This document shows, piece after piece, positions 26,822 to 36,020 of a DNA stretch of 64,000 bases. Location of the stretch: positions 1-64,000 of the forward strand of contig NZ_LJCO01000069.1 of assembly GCF_001399675.1 (NCBI RefSeq), read 5' to 3'. Below the pieces are notes generated by a model. It was not told the origin of the DNA, did not search any database, and saw only the letters and a program-made list of their open reading frames with translations. Both the position numbers and the translations under genes were made by a program. Each line of letters begins with the position of its first letter. Position 1 is the stretch's first letter. The DNA is from Paenalicyclobacillus ferrooxydans. GTDB lineage: Bacteria > Bacillota > Bacilli > Alicyclobacillales > Alicyclobacillaceae.

Positions 26822-27672
26822 GTGACAAACCAGGACATCCCAACCCCAGTTCTGAAACCGTTTCCCGAGTTCCGCAGCACAGAGAAGATACTGGGGCAAG
26901 TTTCGACGACGCATCTGAGCAAGGCAGCGGCACCGCGAGTCTCGGCGTTGGAGTACGTTACGGAGCAGAGGCTTTTGTGGACCTGCCGCCCTGGACAGCT
27001 CGCATTGAAGGCAAGTCCACATTGGTTCACCAAGTTCAGAGCAGGGCAAAGAGCACCAAGCGCATGAAGACGTCGCCAGACTGGAAGCGCACGGTTCGCC
27101 TCTGGCAACGCTTGGGACACGTTTCACTGCAGTACCTTCCGGAAGCACGCTACAGCGTGCCAGGGCGGGTGGCTGTGTTGTGGGACGTATCGGGATCGAT
27201 GGCGGAATCGATTGACCTCTATCTGCCGTGGCTTTACATACTCCGGCGCAAATGGAAGCGTCTTGGCGTGTTTCCGTTTGCGACCCGCATGGCGGACATC
27301 ACAGAGGGACTGCTGGCCCCATACCCGTTGCTTCGTGCCTATTTGGCTGAAATTGAACACGTTTGGGCTGGCGGAACGAACATTGGTTGGGCACTTGGCG
27401 AGTGGATCTCGTCTTACGGCAGTCGCTGGTTAAAGAGTGACACGCTGCTCGTCATCATCAGTGATGGTTGGGATGTCGGCGCTGCAGAGGACGTACGACA
27501 GGCGCTCCACACCATTCGTGCGCACGACACGCGTGTCGTGTGGGTGAACCCATGGATGGGCACCCCTGGATTTGAGCCGAGGACAAGGACTTTGCAGGCG
27601 GCGCTCCCGTTTCTTGAGAAGATGGTCCCGGGGGGAACCGTTGCGAGCCTTCTCCGATTGGCAAACGAATAA
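26822..27672 (+). pseudogene. coxE: VWA-domain CoxE-like gene, N-terminus short and apparently frameshifted
   Basis: The C-terminal 200 residues (frame of GTG 26977, ending 27672) are a von Willebrand A domain with the metal site WDVSGSM, GGTNIGW and ISDGWD, preceded by DWKRTVRLWQ as in CoxE. Family members are near 400 residues, but only 231 are available in this frame, and it has no earlier start codon. A second frame begins at GTG 26822 with AAGGGA at good spacing, has the higher GC at third positions up to about 27000, and runs to 27067. The simplest reading is one gene with a -1 frame change in the 26977-27067 overlap, either a mutation or a sequencing error. If not, a shortened VWA protein is made from GTG 26977. 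Confidence 0.6.
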
Positions 27673-27775
27673 ACCACATGACGAACGAGTACATGACAAT
27701 GAGCAAGTGACAACGAGCAACAAACACCAAGTACACGACAACGTGACAAAACGGTACGCGAAAGGAAGGGAAGCT

Positions 27776-28597
27776 ATGAAACCGGCTGTTTTTCAGTATG
27801 TGCGGCCAAATAACTTGCAAGAGGCATTGTCTGCTCTACGAGATAATGCTGACGCAAAGCTGTTGGCAGGTGGGCAGAGTCTGATTCCACTGATGAACTT
27901 TCGACTCAGCCGCCCCACAACGCTCGTTGACATTAGTCAACTGAAGGAACTTGCAACCATTTCCGTTTCTGAAGGCACTGTCCACATCGGCGGTTTGGTC
28001 CGCCACCAACAACTGCACGAAGACGAGCAGATTCGAGAGGTTCTCCCGGTTTTATCGAAAGCTGCAGGCGAAGTCGGGCACTGGGCGATACGAAATCGCG
28101 GGACCCTCGGTGGGTCACTGTCGCATGCCGATCCCGCTGCGGAACTTCCTGCGGCAATGGTTGCCTTGCACGCCACACTGCTCCTGGAGAGCGCCGACAG
28201 CGCACGCGAAGTGCCGGCTGAGGAGTTTTTCCTCGGCTTCCTGACGACGGATTTGCAGGACGGCGAGATGATAACGAGCGTTAAAATTCCGGTTCCTGCA
28301 CCGAACGCTAAATACGGTTTCGCGGAGTTCGCCCGCCGCCCAGGTGACTTTGCCTTGGCAGGTGCATACGTCGAACTCTCTGGCGAGGGCGGCACGGACG
28401 CGGTGACCTGGTTTGGTGTCAGCGGCGGTCCAGAGCGTCGGGAACTGTCTATCGCAAAGGAGACATCGGATCGCGCAGAACAGTTCAAGGAACTCGCTGA
28501 AGAGTTCGATCCGGTGGAAGACCCTGCCTATCGCAAACACCTCGCCGTCGTTGTGGCGGAACAAGCATATCAGCAAGCCAGAAAGGGGCAAGCCTGA
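27776..28597 (+). CDS. coxM: FAD-binding medium subunit of a molybdenum hydroxylase (CoxM-like)
   Basis: 273 residues. FAD contacts are visible in AKLLAGGQSLIPLMNFRL and in the pyrophosphate loop IRNRGTLGGSLSHADPAAE; the C-terminal domain has FAEFARRPGDFALAG. In xanthine dehydrogenase/CO dehydrogenase complexes this subunit passes electrons from the 2Fe-2S clusters to the acceptor. The ATG follows AAAGGAAGGG. It ends one base before the coxS start codon. The preceding 100 nt contain degenerate ACGAGCAA-type repeats and no gene. Confidence 0.92.
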   Translation: MKPAVFQYVRPNNLQEALSALRDNADAKLLAGGQSLIPLMNFRLSRPTTLVDISQLKELATISVSEGTVHIGGLVRHQQLHEDEQIREVLPVLSKAAGEVGHWAIRNRGTLGGSLSHADPAAELPAAMVALHATLLLESADSAREVPAEEFFLGFLTTDLQDGEMITSVKIPVPAPNAKYGFAEFARRPGDFALAGAYVELSGEGGTDAVTWFGVSGGPERRELSIAKETSDRAEQFKELAEEFDPVEDPAYRKHLAVVVAEQAYQQARKGQA

Positions 28598-28598
28598 G

Positions 28599-29129
28599 AT
28601 GGAGACATTCACCAAACAGACTGTTCAAATTACCCTCCGCGTCAATGGCGAGAACCACTCTGTAGAGGTTGAGCCACGCATGCTGCTCGCGGATGTCCTG
28701 CGCCATGAGATTGGTCTCACGGGAACGCATGTCGGCTGTGAGCAAGGCGTATGCGGCGCGTGTACGATTCTCGTCGACGGAGCGCCCGAGCGCAGTTGCC
28801 TGATGTTTGCCGTTCAGGCAGAAGGCCGTGAGATCACGACGATTGAAGGGGTTACGCCGGACGAAGGGATGAGCGAACTGCAGGCTTCCTTCCAGAAGCA
28901 TCACGGTTTGCAGTGCGGATTCTGCACACCGGGCATGATTTTGACTTCGGAGGCCCTCTTGGCGCGCAACCCGAATCCGAGTGAAGCGGAAATCCGCGAG
29001 GCACTCTCCGGGAACCTTTGCCGTTGCACGGGATATCAGTTTATCGTCGACTCGGTTCAGGATGCGGCTGCTGCAAAGGCTGTTAACCATACGAATGCGG
29101 ACGGCGGATCTGACAAGGAGGGAGCATAA
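28599..29129 (+). CDS. coxS: 2Fe-2S small subunit of a molybdenum hydroxylase (CoxS-like)
   Basis: 176 residues. The plant-ferredoxin-type N-terminal cluster ligands are [10 protein letters not shown] plus a later Cys (ERSC); the C-terminal helical domain has CGFCTPGM and CRCTGYQ. Together these bind the two 2Fe-2S clusters. A short N-terminal and a C-terminal tail ([14 protein letters not shown]) extend beyond the core. AGGGG precedes the ATG. The stop overlaps the coxL start as TAATG. Confidence 0.95.
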   Translation: METFTKQTVQITLRVNGENHSVEVEPRMLLADVLRHEIGLTGTHVGCEQGVCGACTILVDGAPERSCLMFAVQAEGREITTIEGVTPDEGMSELQASFQKHHGLQCGFCTPGMILTSEALLARNPNPSEAEIREALSGNLCRCTGYQFIVDSVQDAAAAKAVNHTNADGGSDKEGA

Positions 29130-31465
29130 TGGCAGATATGGCTTCGCGTCCCCAGTTTACGGGGAGCCGAATTACTCGTATTGAAGACGCACGTCTCGTC
29201 TCTGGGCAGGCACGGTACCTGGACGATGTGGACTTCCCAGGTATGTTGGAAGTCGCCTTTGTTCGATCTAACCGTCCCGCTGCAAAGATTACATCGATCG
29301 ATATCGAAGCGGCTAAGGCCCTGCCTGGTGTGAAGGCGGTTTGGACACACGACAACTGCCCGCTTGAGATGACGAGCGCAGGCTTCAAGACGACCTGGTA
29401 CGCCCTCGCGAAAGACGAGGTCCGCTTTGTCGGTGAGCCGATTGTTGCGATTGCGGCAGAGAATCGTTACGTTGCAGAGGACGCGGCCGATCTCGTTAGG
29501 ATCCGCTACGAAGAGGTTGAGCCAGTGCTTGATGTCCGTACTGCGGCTCTGGAATCGACTCGCCAGGTGCATGAAGGCCGATCCAACGTCTTCTTCCACC
29601 GCGAGCGCAAGACAGAAGGCTTTGACGATGCGTTTAACAATGCGCCGCATCGCTTGAAGGATACATTTACGTTCCATCGGCAAACGGGTGCTGCCATGGA
29701 GAACCGCTCATTCGCTGCGTTGATGGATCCGTTCTCGGGCCGCCTGACCTGCTATTGCGGTCATCAAAGCCCTCATGAACTGCGCAGTGAGCTGTGCGAG
29801 ATGCTCGGCATGGAAGAGAACATGGTCCGCGTGGTCGTGCCGGAAGTCGGCGGCGCATTTGGCATCAAGGCTGCGATGTACCCGGAATATCTCGTGGTTT
29901 CCTGGATGGCGCTCAAACTGCGCAGACCCGTGAAATGGGTCAGTGACCGCCAGGAGTCGTTCCTCTCCGACGTTCACGCTCGTGATGGTGTGCACGACGT
30001 GGAGTTTGCGTTTGATGATGATGGTAAGATCATCGCTATCTATGACCACATGATGGCCGATCAGGGTGCGTATGCTGCGGTGCCGTTCCCGGGATCGCTT
30101 GGGGAAACCGTAACGGCAGCCAACGTCTTGACGGGTCCCTACACGATTCCGCACCAGGCTACGGTGATTGACTGTTCGTTCTCGAACAAGATGCCGCTTG
30201 GCGCGTATCGCGGCGTCTGGGGTCCGATTGCTTCCTTCATTCAGGAGGGGATCGTTGACCGGGTTGCACGGCACCTCGGCAAAGACCCGGTAGATGTGCG
30301 CCGCATGAACATGATTAGCGACGCAGACTTCCCGTACAAGAACCCGTCCAAGATGCTCTATGACAAGGGATCGTACCTGAAGTCTATGGAAGACGCACTG
30401 CGCCTGATTGGATACGAGGATTTCCGCAAAAAGCAAGCTGAATACCGGACACAAGGCCGTTACCTTGGCGTTGGTATCTCGGTCTTTGTGGAGCCGACCG
30501 CTTCCGCAAGCTCAGAAGCCGGCAGCGTCGGTTATGAGGCTTGTACGATTCGCGTCGAGCCAACGGGTACGGTCACTGCCGCTCTCGGTCTGGGGCCTTC
30601 AGGTCAGGGTCACGAAACGACGATGGCTCAGCTGATTGCTGACCAACTTGGCGTGGACGTGAAGGACATTGTCATCCTGCACGGTGACACTGACAGCGCA
30701 CCGTTTGGCGGGGGTACGGGCGGCAGCCGTTCCGGCACCATCGGCGGCGGTGCAGCCATTTCGGCTGGCAAAGAGATGCGTGCAAAGCTCGTGAAGCTCG
30801 CTGCTCATGTACTCGAAGCTGGCGAAGATGACATCGAGCTGCAAGAGGGCAAGGCATTTGTTGCAGGTGTGCCGGCGAAATCTTTGACCATTAAAGAGCT
30901 CGCGCAGATTGCCTACACGCACGTGGCCAAACTGCCAGAGGGGATGAAACCGGGTCTCGAAATCGTCACCCGCTATCAGCCTCCGTTCAAGGTCAGCTTC
31001 TCGAATGGCACGCACATTGCGGTCGTCGAAGTACACCCGGACACCGGTCTCATCGAGACCCTCGACTATGCGGTTGTGAACGACTGCGGTAACCTGATTA
31101 ACCCGACCATCGTCGAGGGCCAGATCCATGGCGGAGTAGCTCAGGGTATCGGCGAGGCGTTCCTCGAGGAGCTCAAGTACGACGAGAACGGCCAGCTGGT
31201 GACGACGTCCATGCAGGACTACCTGCTGCCGGCGAGCGTAGAGGTACCGCGCATGAAGATTGAACACATCGAAACTCCGTCTGCCTCGGAAGGCGGATTT
31301 AAGGGTATGGGCGAAGGTTCGCTGATTGCGGCCCCTGCAGCCTTGACTGCGGCTGTCTCCGATGCACTCGAGCCATTTGGTGTGATGGTCAATGCAATGC
31401 CTGTGACCCCGGCCCAGGTTGTGGAGTGGGTATCGAAGGGTACACCGGCGGTCGGCGCAGACTGA
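29129..31465 (+). CDS. coxL: Molybdopterin-binding large subunit of a molybdenum hydroxylase (CoxL family, not form I)
   Basis: 778 residues with aldehyde oxidase/xanthine dehydrogenase head and molybdopterin-binding domains. Visible motifs are GGAFGIKAAMYPEY, GPSGQGHETTMAQL, GGTGGSRSGT, and the catalytic-base region KGMGEGSLI near the C-terminus. The active-site loop reads AYRGVWG. Form I CO dehydrogenases have AYxCSFR, whose Cys binds Cu, and form II enzymes have AYRGAGR. This protein lacks the Cys, so oxidation of CO is unlikely; an aldehyde, purine or other heterocycle is more probable. The substrate is unknown. AAGGAGGG precedes the ATG. Confidence 0.92.
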   Translation: MADMASRPQFTGSRITRIEDARLVSGQARYLDDVDFPGMLEVAFVRSNRPAAKITSIDIEAAKALPGVKAVWTHDNCPLEMTSAGFKTTWYALAKDEVRFVGEPIVAIAAENRYVAEDAADLVRIRYEEVEPVLDVRTAALESTRQVHEGRSNVFFHRERKTEGFDDAFNNAPHRLKDTFTFHRQTGAAMENRSFAALMDPFSGRLTCYCGHQSPHELRSELCEMLGMEENMVRVVVPEVGGAFGIKAAMYPEYLVVSWMALKLRRPVKWVSDRQESFLSDVHARDGVHDVEFAFDDDGKIIAIYDHMMADQGAYAAVPFPGSLGETVTAANVLTGPYTIPHQATVIDCSFSNKMPLGAYRGVWGPIASFIQEGIVDRVARHLGKDPVDVRRMNMISDADFPYKNPSKMLYDKGSYLKSMEDALRLIGYEDFRKKQAEYRTQGRYLGVGISVFVEPTASASSEAGSVGYEACTIRVEPTGTVTAALGLGPSGQGHETTMAQLIADQLGVDVKDIVILHGDTDSAPFGGGTGGSRSGTIGGGAAISAGKEMRAKLVKLAAHVLEAGEDDIELQEGKAFVAGVPAKSLTIKELAQIAYTHVAKLPEGMKPGLEIVTRYQPPFKVSFSNGTHIAVVEVHPDTGLIETLDYAVVNDCGNLINPTIVEGQIHGGVAQGIGEAFLEELKYDENGQLVTTSMQDYLLPASVEVPRMKIEHIETPSASEGGFKGMGEGSLIAAPAALTAAVSDALEPFGVMVNAMPVTPAQVVEWVSKGTPAVGAD

Positions 31466-31656
31466 GGTGTAGGCGGCGCAGTGATGGGGCGGCTTGACGC
31501 TGCCATGGCGCAGCTGTGGCATGGATTTGCGTGGACGGTCGCTGCTTGAATCCGCAGGGTCGCCTCGGGTCATGTCAAGGTATCCGGCCGGGTGGGGTCA
31601 GGTCATCTGATCCGCCACAGCGCTCTGGATATAGGCCACAAGTAAGCCATAAGTCA

Positions 31657-31728
31657 TTGGAATTGGAATTGGAATTGGAATTGGAATTGGAATTGGAATT
31701 GGAATTGGAATTGGAATTGGAATTGGAA
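31657..31728 (+). repeat. 6-bp tandem array TTGGAA, 12 copies
   Basis: Twelve perfect copies between coxL and mocA. Translation gives alternating Leu-Glu in one frame, but the surrounding frame has no ribosome site and I treat it as non-coding. The rest of the 31466-31896 gap holds the terminator below and no gene. Confidence 0.97.
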
Positions 31729-31734
31729 GTAGAT

Positions 31735-31761
31735 GCCCCAGGGCTGTGCCCTGGGGCTGCC
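31735..31761 (+). terminator. Hairpin, probable terminator of the cox run
   Basis: GCCCCAGGGC and GCCCTGGGGC form a perfect 10-bp GC-rich stem with a TGT loop, followed by TGCCTTTC. The T tract is short. Confidence 0.5.
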
Positions 31762-31896
31762 TTTCAATTATGGCTTAGGATACGGATACAGGGCTCTGGT
31801 GGAGACAGAAGCGTCATGGTCCACTGTGCGAGCTAGCCGAAGAAGGGGTCCCCCTGTACCGCAGTGTGGACGAATATGACACAAAGGAGTCGTAAG

Positions 31897-32559
31897 ATGG
31901 CAAGTGAGGTTTCAGGTAATACGCCAGATGAGAAGGTTGCAAAAACACAACTTCAGATTGTGTGTGTGGTGCTGGCAGCGGGATCGTCAAGCCGAATGGG
32001 TCAACAGAAACTCGTACTCCCGCTCGAGGACGGCGAACCATTGATTCGACGCGTCATGGAGACAGCCTCAGGGGCTCACTTTTCAGCTCGGATTGTGGTT
32101 GTCAGTTCGGATGACGAATCCGTGCGCGAGGTGACCCGGCATCCTTTGTGGCAGCAGGTGCTCAACCTCAACGCCAAGGAAGGGATGAGTACGTCGCTGC
32201 GCGCAGGGGTTACGGCCGCGGAGGCAACGGGAGCTGATGCAGTTGTTATCCTGCTGGGGGATCAACCGGGTGTGACTGTGCACCATGTGCAGGCGGTCGT
32301 AGAAGGATATCAACGAGATCGGGCGCTCATCGTTCAAGCATCGTATCAAGGAGAACCAAGCCACCCGATTCTGTTTGACAGGGCGCTGTTTGGCGAACTG
32401 ATGCAAGTTACGGGCGACGAGGGGGGCCGAAGTGTCGTGTGGGCGCACCCTGCGGATCGCCGCTTGGTGGCTCTACTTGACGATACGCCTGTCGATCTCG
32501 ATACACCGGCAGCCTATGAGGCGTGGTTAGCAGAACATCGCCCCGTAGACGATGTGTAA
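31897..32559 (+). CDS. mocA: Molybdenum cofactor cytidylyltransferase (MocA-like NTP transferase)
   Basis: 220 residues. The MobA-like nucleotide-binding start VCVVLAAGSSSRMGQQKLVLP, the LLGDQPGV motif and GEPSHPILFDRALFGEL are typical of MocA/YgfJ-type enzymes. These convert molybdopterin to its cytosine dinucleotide form, the cofactor of the xanthine dehydrogenase/CO dehydrogenase family, which fits its place after coxMSL. The ATG 31897 has AAAGGAG seven bases upstream; an earlier in-frame ATG at 31864 lacks a site. A roughly 20-residue hydrophilic N-terminal extension precedes the fold. Confidence 0.88.
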   Translation: MASEVSGNTPDEKVAKTQLQIVCVVLAAGSSSRMGQQKLVLPLEDGEPLIRRVMETASGAHFSARIVVVSSDDESVREVTRHPLWQQVLNLNAKEGMSTSLRAGVTAAEATGADAVVILLGDQPGVTVHHVQAVVEGYQRDRALIVQASYQGEPSHPILFDRALFGELMQVTGDEGGRSVVWAHPADRRLVALLDDTPVDLDTPAAYEAWLAEHRPVDDV

Positions 32560-32600
32560 ATGACCTGAAGGGTGCCGCTCGAGTACCGCTCCAGGTGACG

Positions 32601-33569
32601 TTACCCCGTCAGGGTGTCCATCCAATCCTGTGGAAGCAGCACCTTGCTCCGGGCAATCCGCCGCACGTCAAACATCTCAACAAGATCTTCGGGCCGAAGA
32701 GGTTCCGGTCTATCAAGCAACCCGGCAAACCAGCCCAGGTAACCTGTGATTTGTTCTGCAGTCACACCCTTCGACCGAAGGCTGCGCAATGTCATCGAAC
32801 CATCCCGCTTGGCAAATCGTTCCCCGTCCGCTGAGTAGATGAGTGGAACATGAGCAAACGAAGGTTGCTCCAGCCCGAGTGCCTCGTACAGATAAATTTG
32901 ACGTACGGTGGAGTCGAGGAGATCATCGCCACGAAGCACCTGCGTGATCCCCATTTCCGCGTCATCTACGACCACAGCGAGCTGGTAGCTAAACACTGCG
33001 TCAGCTCGGTAGACAATGAAATCACCGCCGAATGCGGTACCGAACTGCTGATGCCCAGCTACCAAGTCTGTAAATTCTACTGGCCTATTCGGCACGACAA
33101 AACGCCACGCCGGCTGCTTCTGCCGCATTCGACGTAGTTGCTCTGCGGACAATAGGAGGCGGCATGTTCCTCTGTAGACGGGACCCTCAGATGCGAGACC
33201 GTGGGGTGCGGAGGCTGCCTCGCGTAACTCCTTGCGGCTGCAGAAGCACGGATATACCAAGCCCTGCTTCTTCAACGAATCAAACGCGTGTTGATACTGT
33301 TCGATCCGATCCTTCTGCCGATATGCCCCATGCCGTCCCGCCACGTCAGGACCTTCATCCCAGTCTAGCCCTAGCCAAGACAGATCCTCTAAGATGGCCG
33401 ATACGTATTCGGGATTCAGGCGTCTTTCATCGAGGTCTTCGATGCGCAACACAAACTCACCACCCTGTTGGCGCACTTGTAACCACGCCAGCAGGGCAGT
33501 GAATGCATTGCCGATATGGAGATATCCCGACGGGGTCGGTGCAAAACGCCCGCGTACAGGATCACCCAT
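32601..33569 (-). CDS. gluQ: Glutamyl-Q tRNA(Asp) synthetase
   Basis: 322 residues, the size of GluQ rather than of full GluRS, because the anticodon-binding domain is absent. The HIGH-like motif is in RFAPTPSGYLHIGNA, the KMSKS-like motif is FAKRDGS, and the zinc-binding CFC...YRGTC pattern is present. The enzyme charges glutamate onto the queuosine base of tRNA(Asp). Its start follows AGAGGTGATAGAGA. It is convergent with mocA with no shared function. Confidence 0.93.
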   Translation of the reverse strand: MGDPVRGRFAPTPSGYLHIGNAFTALLAWLQVRQQGGEFVLRIEDLDERRLNPEYVSAILEDLSWLGLDWDEGPDVAGRHGAYRQKDRIEQYQHAFDSLKKQGLVYPCFCSRKELREAASAPHGLASEGPVYRGTCRLLLSAEQLRRMRQKQPAWRFVVPNRPVEFTDLVAGHQQFGTAFGGDFIVYRADAVFSYQLAVVVDDAEMGITQVLRGDDLLDSTVRQIYLYEALGLEQPSFAHVPLIYSADGERFAKRDGSMTLRSLRSKGVTAEQITGYLGWFAGLLDRPEPLRPEDLVEMFDVRRIARSKVLLPQDWMDTLTG

Positions 33570-33719
33570 TCTCTATCACCTCTTACAGGTTTGAAGCAAC
33601 TGACTCAAAGACCGGCCTTTGCACAGCCTGCCCCCCGAGTCAGTTTCCACGAGGACCGCTGACTGAACTTTTCAGGGTCATCTGTTTTCCCCGACCAGTC
33701 CGACCTGACTGTACTGCTG

Positions 33720-34976
33720 TCAGCGACCCTGGATCAGGCGCTCAATGTCCTCGACCGTCTTCGGAATCTCTGGCGACAGCACTTCACACCCGTGTTTCGT
33801 GACGATGACGTCGTCTTCAATCCGGATGCCGATGCCCTCGTCCGCGAGGTACAGGCCCGGCTCAATCGTAATCACGGCACCGGGAACAATCTTGTACGAT
33901 GAATCCCACACGTCATGCGTGTCGAGTCCCATGCTGTGGCTGACGCTGTGGTAATAGTAATTCACCACTTCATCATCTTCTTTAATCTTGCCAATTCGCT
34001 TCAATTCCCGCGCCAACACCTTCTTGGTCACGTCGTTCAACTCTTTGAGGGTCATCCCCGGTTTCACTGCAGCAATGGTCTCTTCTTCTGCAGTCAGCAC
34101 AATTTCGTAAATCTCGCGCTGCCTATCGGTGAACTTGCCGTTCACAGGGAAGGTCCGGGAGATATCTGCACTGTAGTAGTTCCAGGCGGCTCCGAGGTCG
34201 ATTAGGACCAACTCTCCGTCTTTCAATTCCTGGTTGTTTTCAACGTAATGCAGCACTGTGGCGCGCTGTCCGCCGGCGATGATGGATGGGAAAGCGTGAT
34301 CGTGCACACCAGCACTCGTCAGCTCAAAATCAAAGTAGGCCTGCAGCTGGTATTCCATCATGCCAGGGTGCACATTTTTCAGCATGCTGTGAATGCCGTC
34401 GTTGGTGATCTCGATAGCACGACGGATCTGTGCCACCTCTTCCTCCGACTTCACGGCACGGAGTTCACAGATAAGCGGGAATGCATTCTTGATTTTCAGG
34501 TGTGGCATCCGAGTACGAACCTGATCTGCAAACTCGTGCGCAGGCGTACTTGGTGTATCCCAAGCCTCTGACTCAAAGGAGAGGTACAGTTGTTTGAACA
34601 TGGTGCGACGGAATAAGGCCTTGAACTGGGCGTCAAATTCGTCCAAATAGGCGATGGACTGGGCGCCGGACAACTCCCGAGCACTGTTTGCACTGAGACG
34701 TTCACCAGTCCACTTTGCTGCTACTTCATCAGGGCGCTCCACATACAAAGTCTCTTCCACGTCACCATCGCGCTTGACGATGCGAAGAATGACATTTTCC
34801 CTATCGATCCCGGTCAAATAGTAAAAGTTCCGATTGGGGGTGAACGGGTACTCGCTGTCTGCTGACCTGTGCGGTGCACGTCCTGCAAACAATACAAGAA
34901 CTGAAAAATCTTTCATAGAATCTGCCAATCTCTTACGGTTCGCAGCGTAAAACTCTGCGCTAATTTGATTGCTCAT
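33720..34976 (-). CDS. pepP: Xaa-Pro aminopeptidase (M24 family)
   Basis: 418 residues: an N-terminal creatinase-like domain (about 1-165) and a C-terminal pita-bread domain. Metal ligands can be seen in LIDLGAAWNYYSADISRTF (two Asp), YYHSVSHSMGLDTHD (His), TIEPGLYL (Glu) and IRIEDDVIVT (Glu). It removes an N-terminal residue next to proline in the cytoplasm. ATG 34976 has AGGAGG seven bases upstream; the longer frame to 35057 reads Arg-rich non-protein-like text. Confidence 0.93.
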   Translation of the reverse strand: MSNQISAEFYAANRKRLADSMKDFSVLVLFAGRAPHRSADSEYPFTPNRNFYYLTGIDRENVILRIVKRDGDVEETLYVERPDEVAAKWTGERLSANSARELSGAQSIAYLDEFDAQFKALFRRTMFKQLYLSFESEAWDTPSTPAHEFADQVRTRMPHLKIKNAFPLICELRAVKSEEEVAQIRRAIEITNDGIHSMLKNVHPGMMEYQLQAYFDFELTSAGVHDHAFPSIIAGGQRATVLHYVENNQELKDGELVLIDLGAAWNYYSADISRTFPVNGKFTDRQREIYEIVLTAEEETIAAVKPGMTLKELNDVTKKVLARELKRIGKIKEDDEVVNYYYHSVSHSMGLDTHDVWDSSYKIVPGAVITIEPGLYLADEGIGIRIEDDVIVTKHGCEVLSPEIPKTVEDIERLIQGR

Positions 34977-35158
34977 GCCCTGACCTCCTCTTTTCCTGTC
35001 GGGATCTATGATACCGCATTCTTGGTCAACACTCCTACCATCAGGCTTTCGACGCAAATAAAAAGCTCGGGTTGTAGTAAATCACCTGGGTCCAGTATCT
35101 GCTAAACGGGAAAGTAGCAGGCAGCCATCTATCGTGTTATCGTGTGCCTCGGACATGT

Positions 35159-35721
35159 TAAGTCGGTGTGACCGACTTAATGAGGCCTATCCGGAAAAGG
35201 TAAGACGGTGGCACCGACTAAGCCGGGCAAATTGAGCGAGTTAAGACGCTGATACCGACTAAGCAACGTGCATTCGCACCCGGGAGGGGGCAATAAGTCG
35301 GTGTGACCGACTTAATGAGGCCTATGCGGAAAAGGTAAGACGGTGGCACCGACTAAGCCGGGGAAATTGAGCGAGTTAAGACGCTAATACCGACTAAGCA
35401 ACGTGCATTCGCACCCTGGCGGCGGCGCTAAGTCGGTGTGACCGACTTAATGAGGCCTATGCGGAAAAGGTAAGACGGTGGCACCGACTAAGCCGGGGAA
35501 ATTGAGCGAGTTAAGACGCTGATACCGACTAAGCAACGTGCATTCGCACCCAGGAGGGGACCCTAAGTCGGTGCGACCGACTTAATGAGGACTATGCGGT
35601 AAAAGTAAGTCGGCTGCACCGACTAAGCAGGGGAAATTGAGCGAGTTAAGACGCTGATACCGACTAAGCAACGTGCATTCGCACCCAGGAGGGGACCCTA
35701 AGTCGGTGCGACCGACTTAAT
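35159..35721. repeat. 135-bp tandem array, four full copies plus part of a fifth, each with three hairpin-like motifs
   Basis: Copies begin at 35159, 35294, 35429, 35564 and 35699, an exact 135-bp period. Each copy contains three versions of one motif: a perfect hairpin (AAGTCGGTGTGACCGACTT) at its start, then about 42 and 83 nt later two imperfect forms (AAGACGGTGGCACCGACTAA and AAGACGCTGATACCGACTAA). The unit is thus itself an ancient threefold repeat of 41-52 bp. Copies differ by a few bases only; the fourth is the most diverged (AAGTCGGCTGCACCGACTAA). It has no coding frame of note. It fills most of the 1-kb gap between the divergent pepP and S9 peptidase genes. Confidence 0.97.
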
Positions 35722-35812
35722 GGTTCCTTGCCTCACGCCATCTATCCGGGGTATAAGCATTCGATGACAAGACGTGATAGAATAATAAGAGTTTTACGAT
35801 AGGGTTGTGAAA

Positions 35813-35872
35813 GGGTTCTCAGGAGTAGGGTTCTCAGGAGTAGAGTTCTCAGGAGTAGGGTTCTCAGGAGTT
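35813..35872 (+). repeat. 15-bp tandem array, four copies
   Basis: Four copies of GGGTTCTCAGGAGTA (last base and one internal base vary). The next 130 nt, up to the S9 gene, contain AAAACG/CGTTTT-rich inverted segments (for example AACGCTTTTTAAGCGTT at about 35933-35950) and no gene. Confidence 0.95.
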
Positions 35873-36020
35873 TTGAAGGGGCTCCCAAAGTGTTCCAGGG
35901 GAGCATTCAAAACGTTTCAAAACAGGCTCCAAAACGCTTTTTAAGCGTTCTCAAAGGGTTTTGAAGGAATTTGACTGATAACATCGGTTCTGTGCAGAAC
36001 AAATGTGGGGAGGTACTCAA

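Noticed and set aside
31516-31836. Leu-Glu repeat protein
   Set aside because: It is a translation of the TTGGAA array; no ribosome site and it runs through the terminator hairpin.
35159-35721. CRISPR array
   Set aside because: The units are 135 bp with no unique spacers between short repeats, and no cas gene is present.
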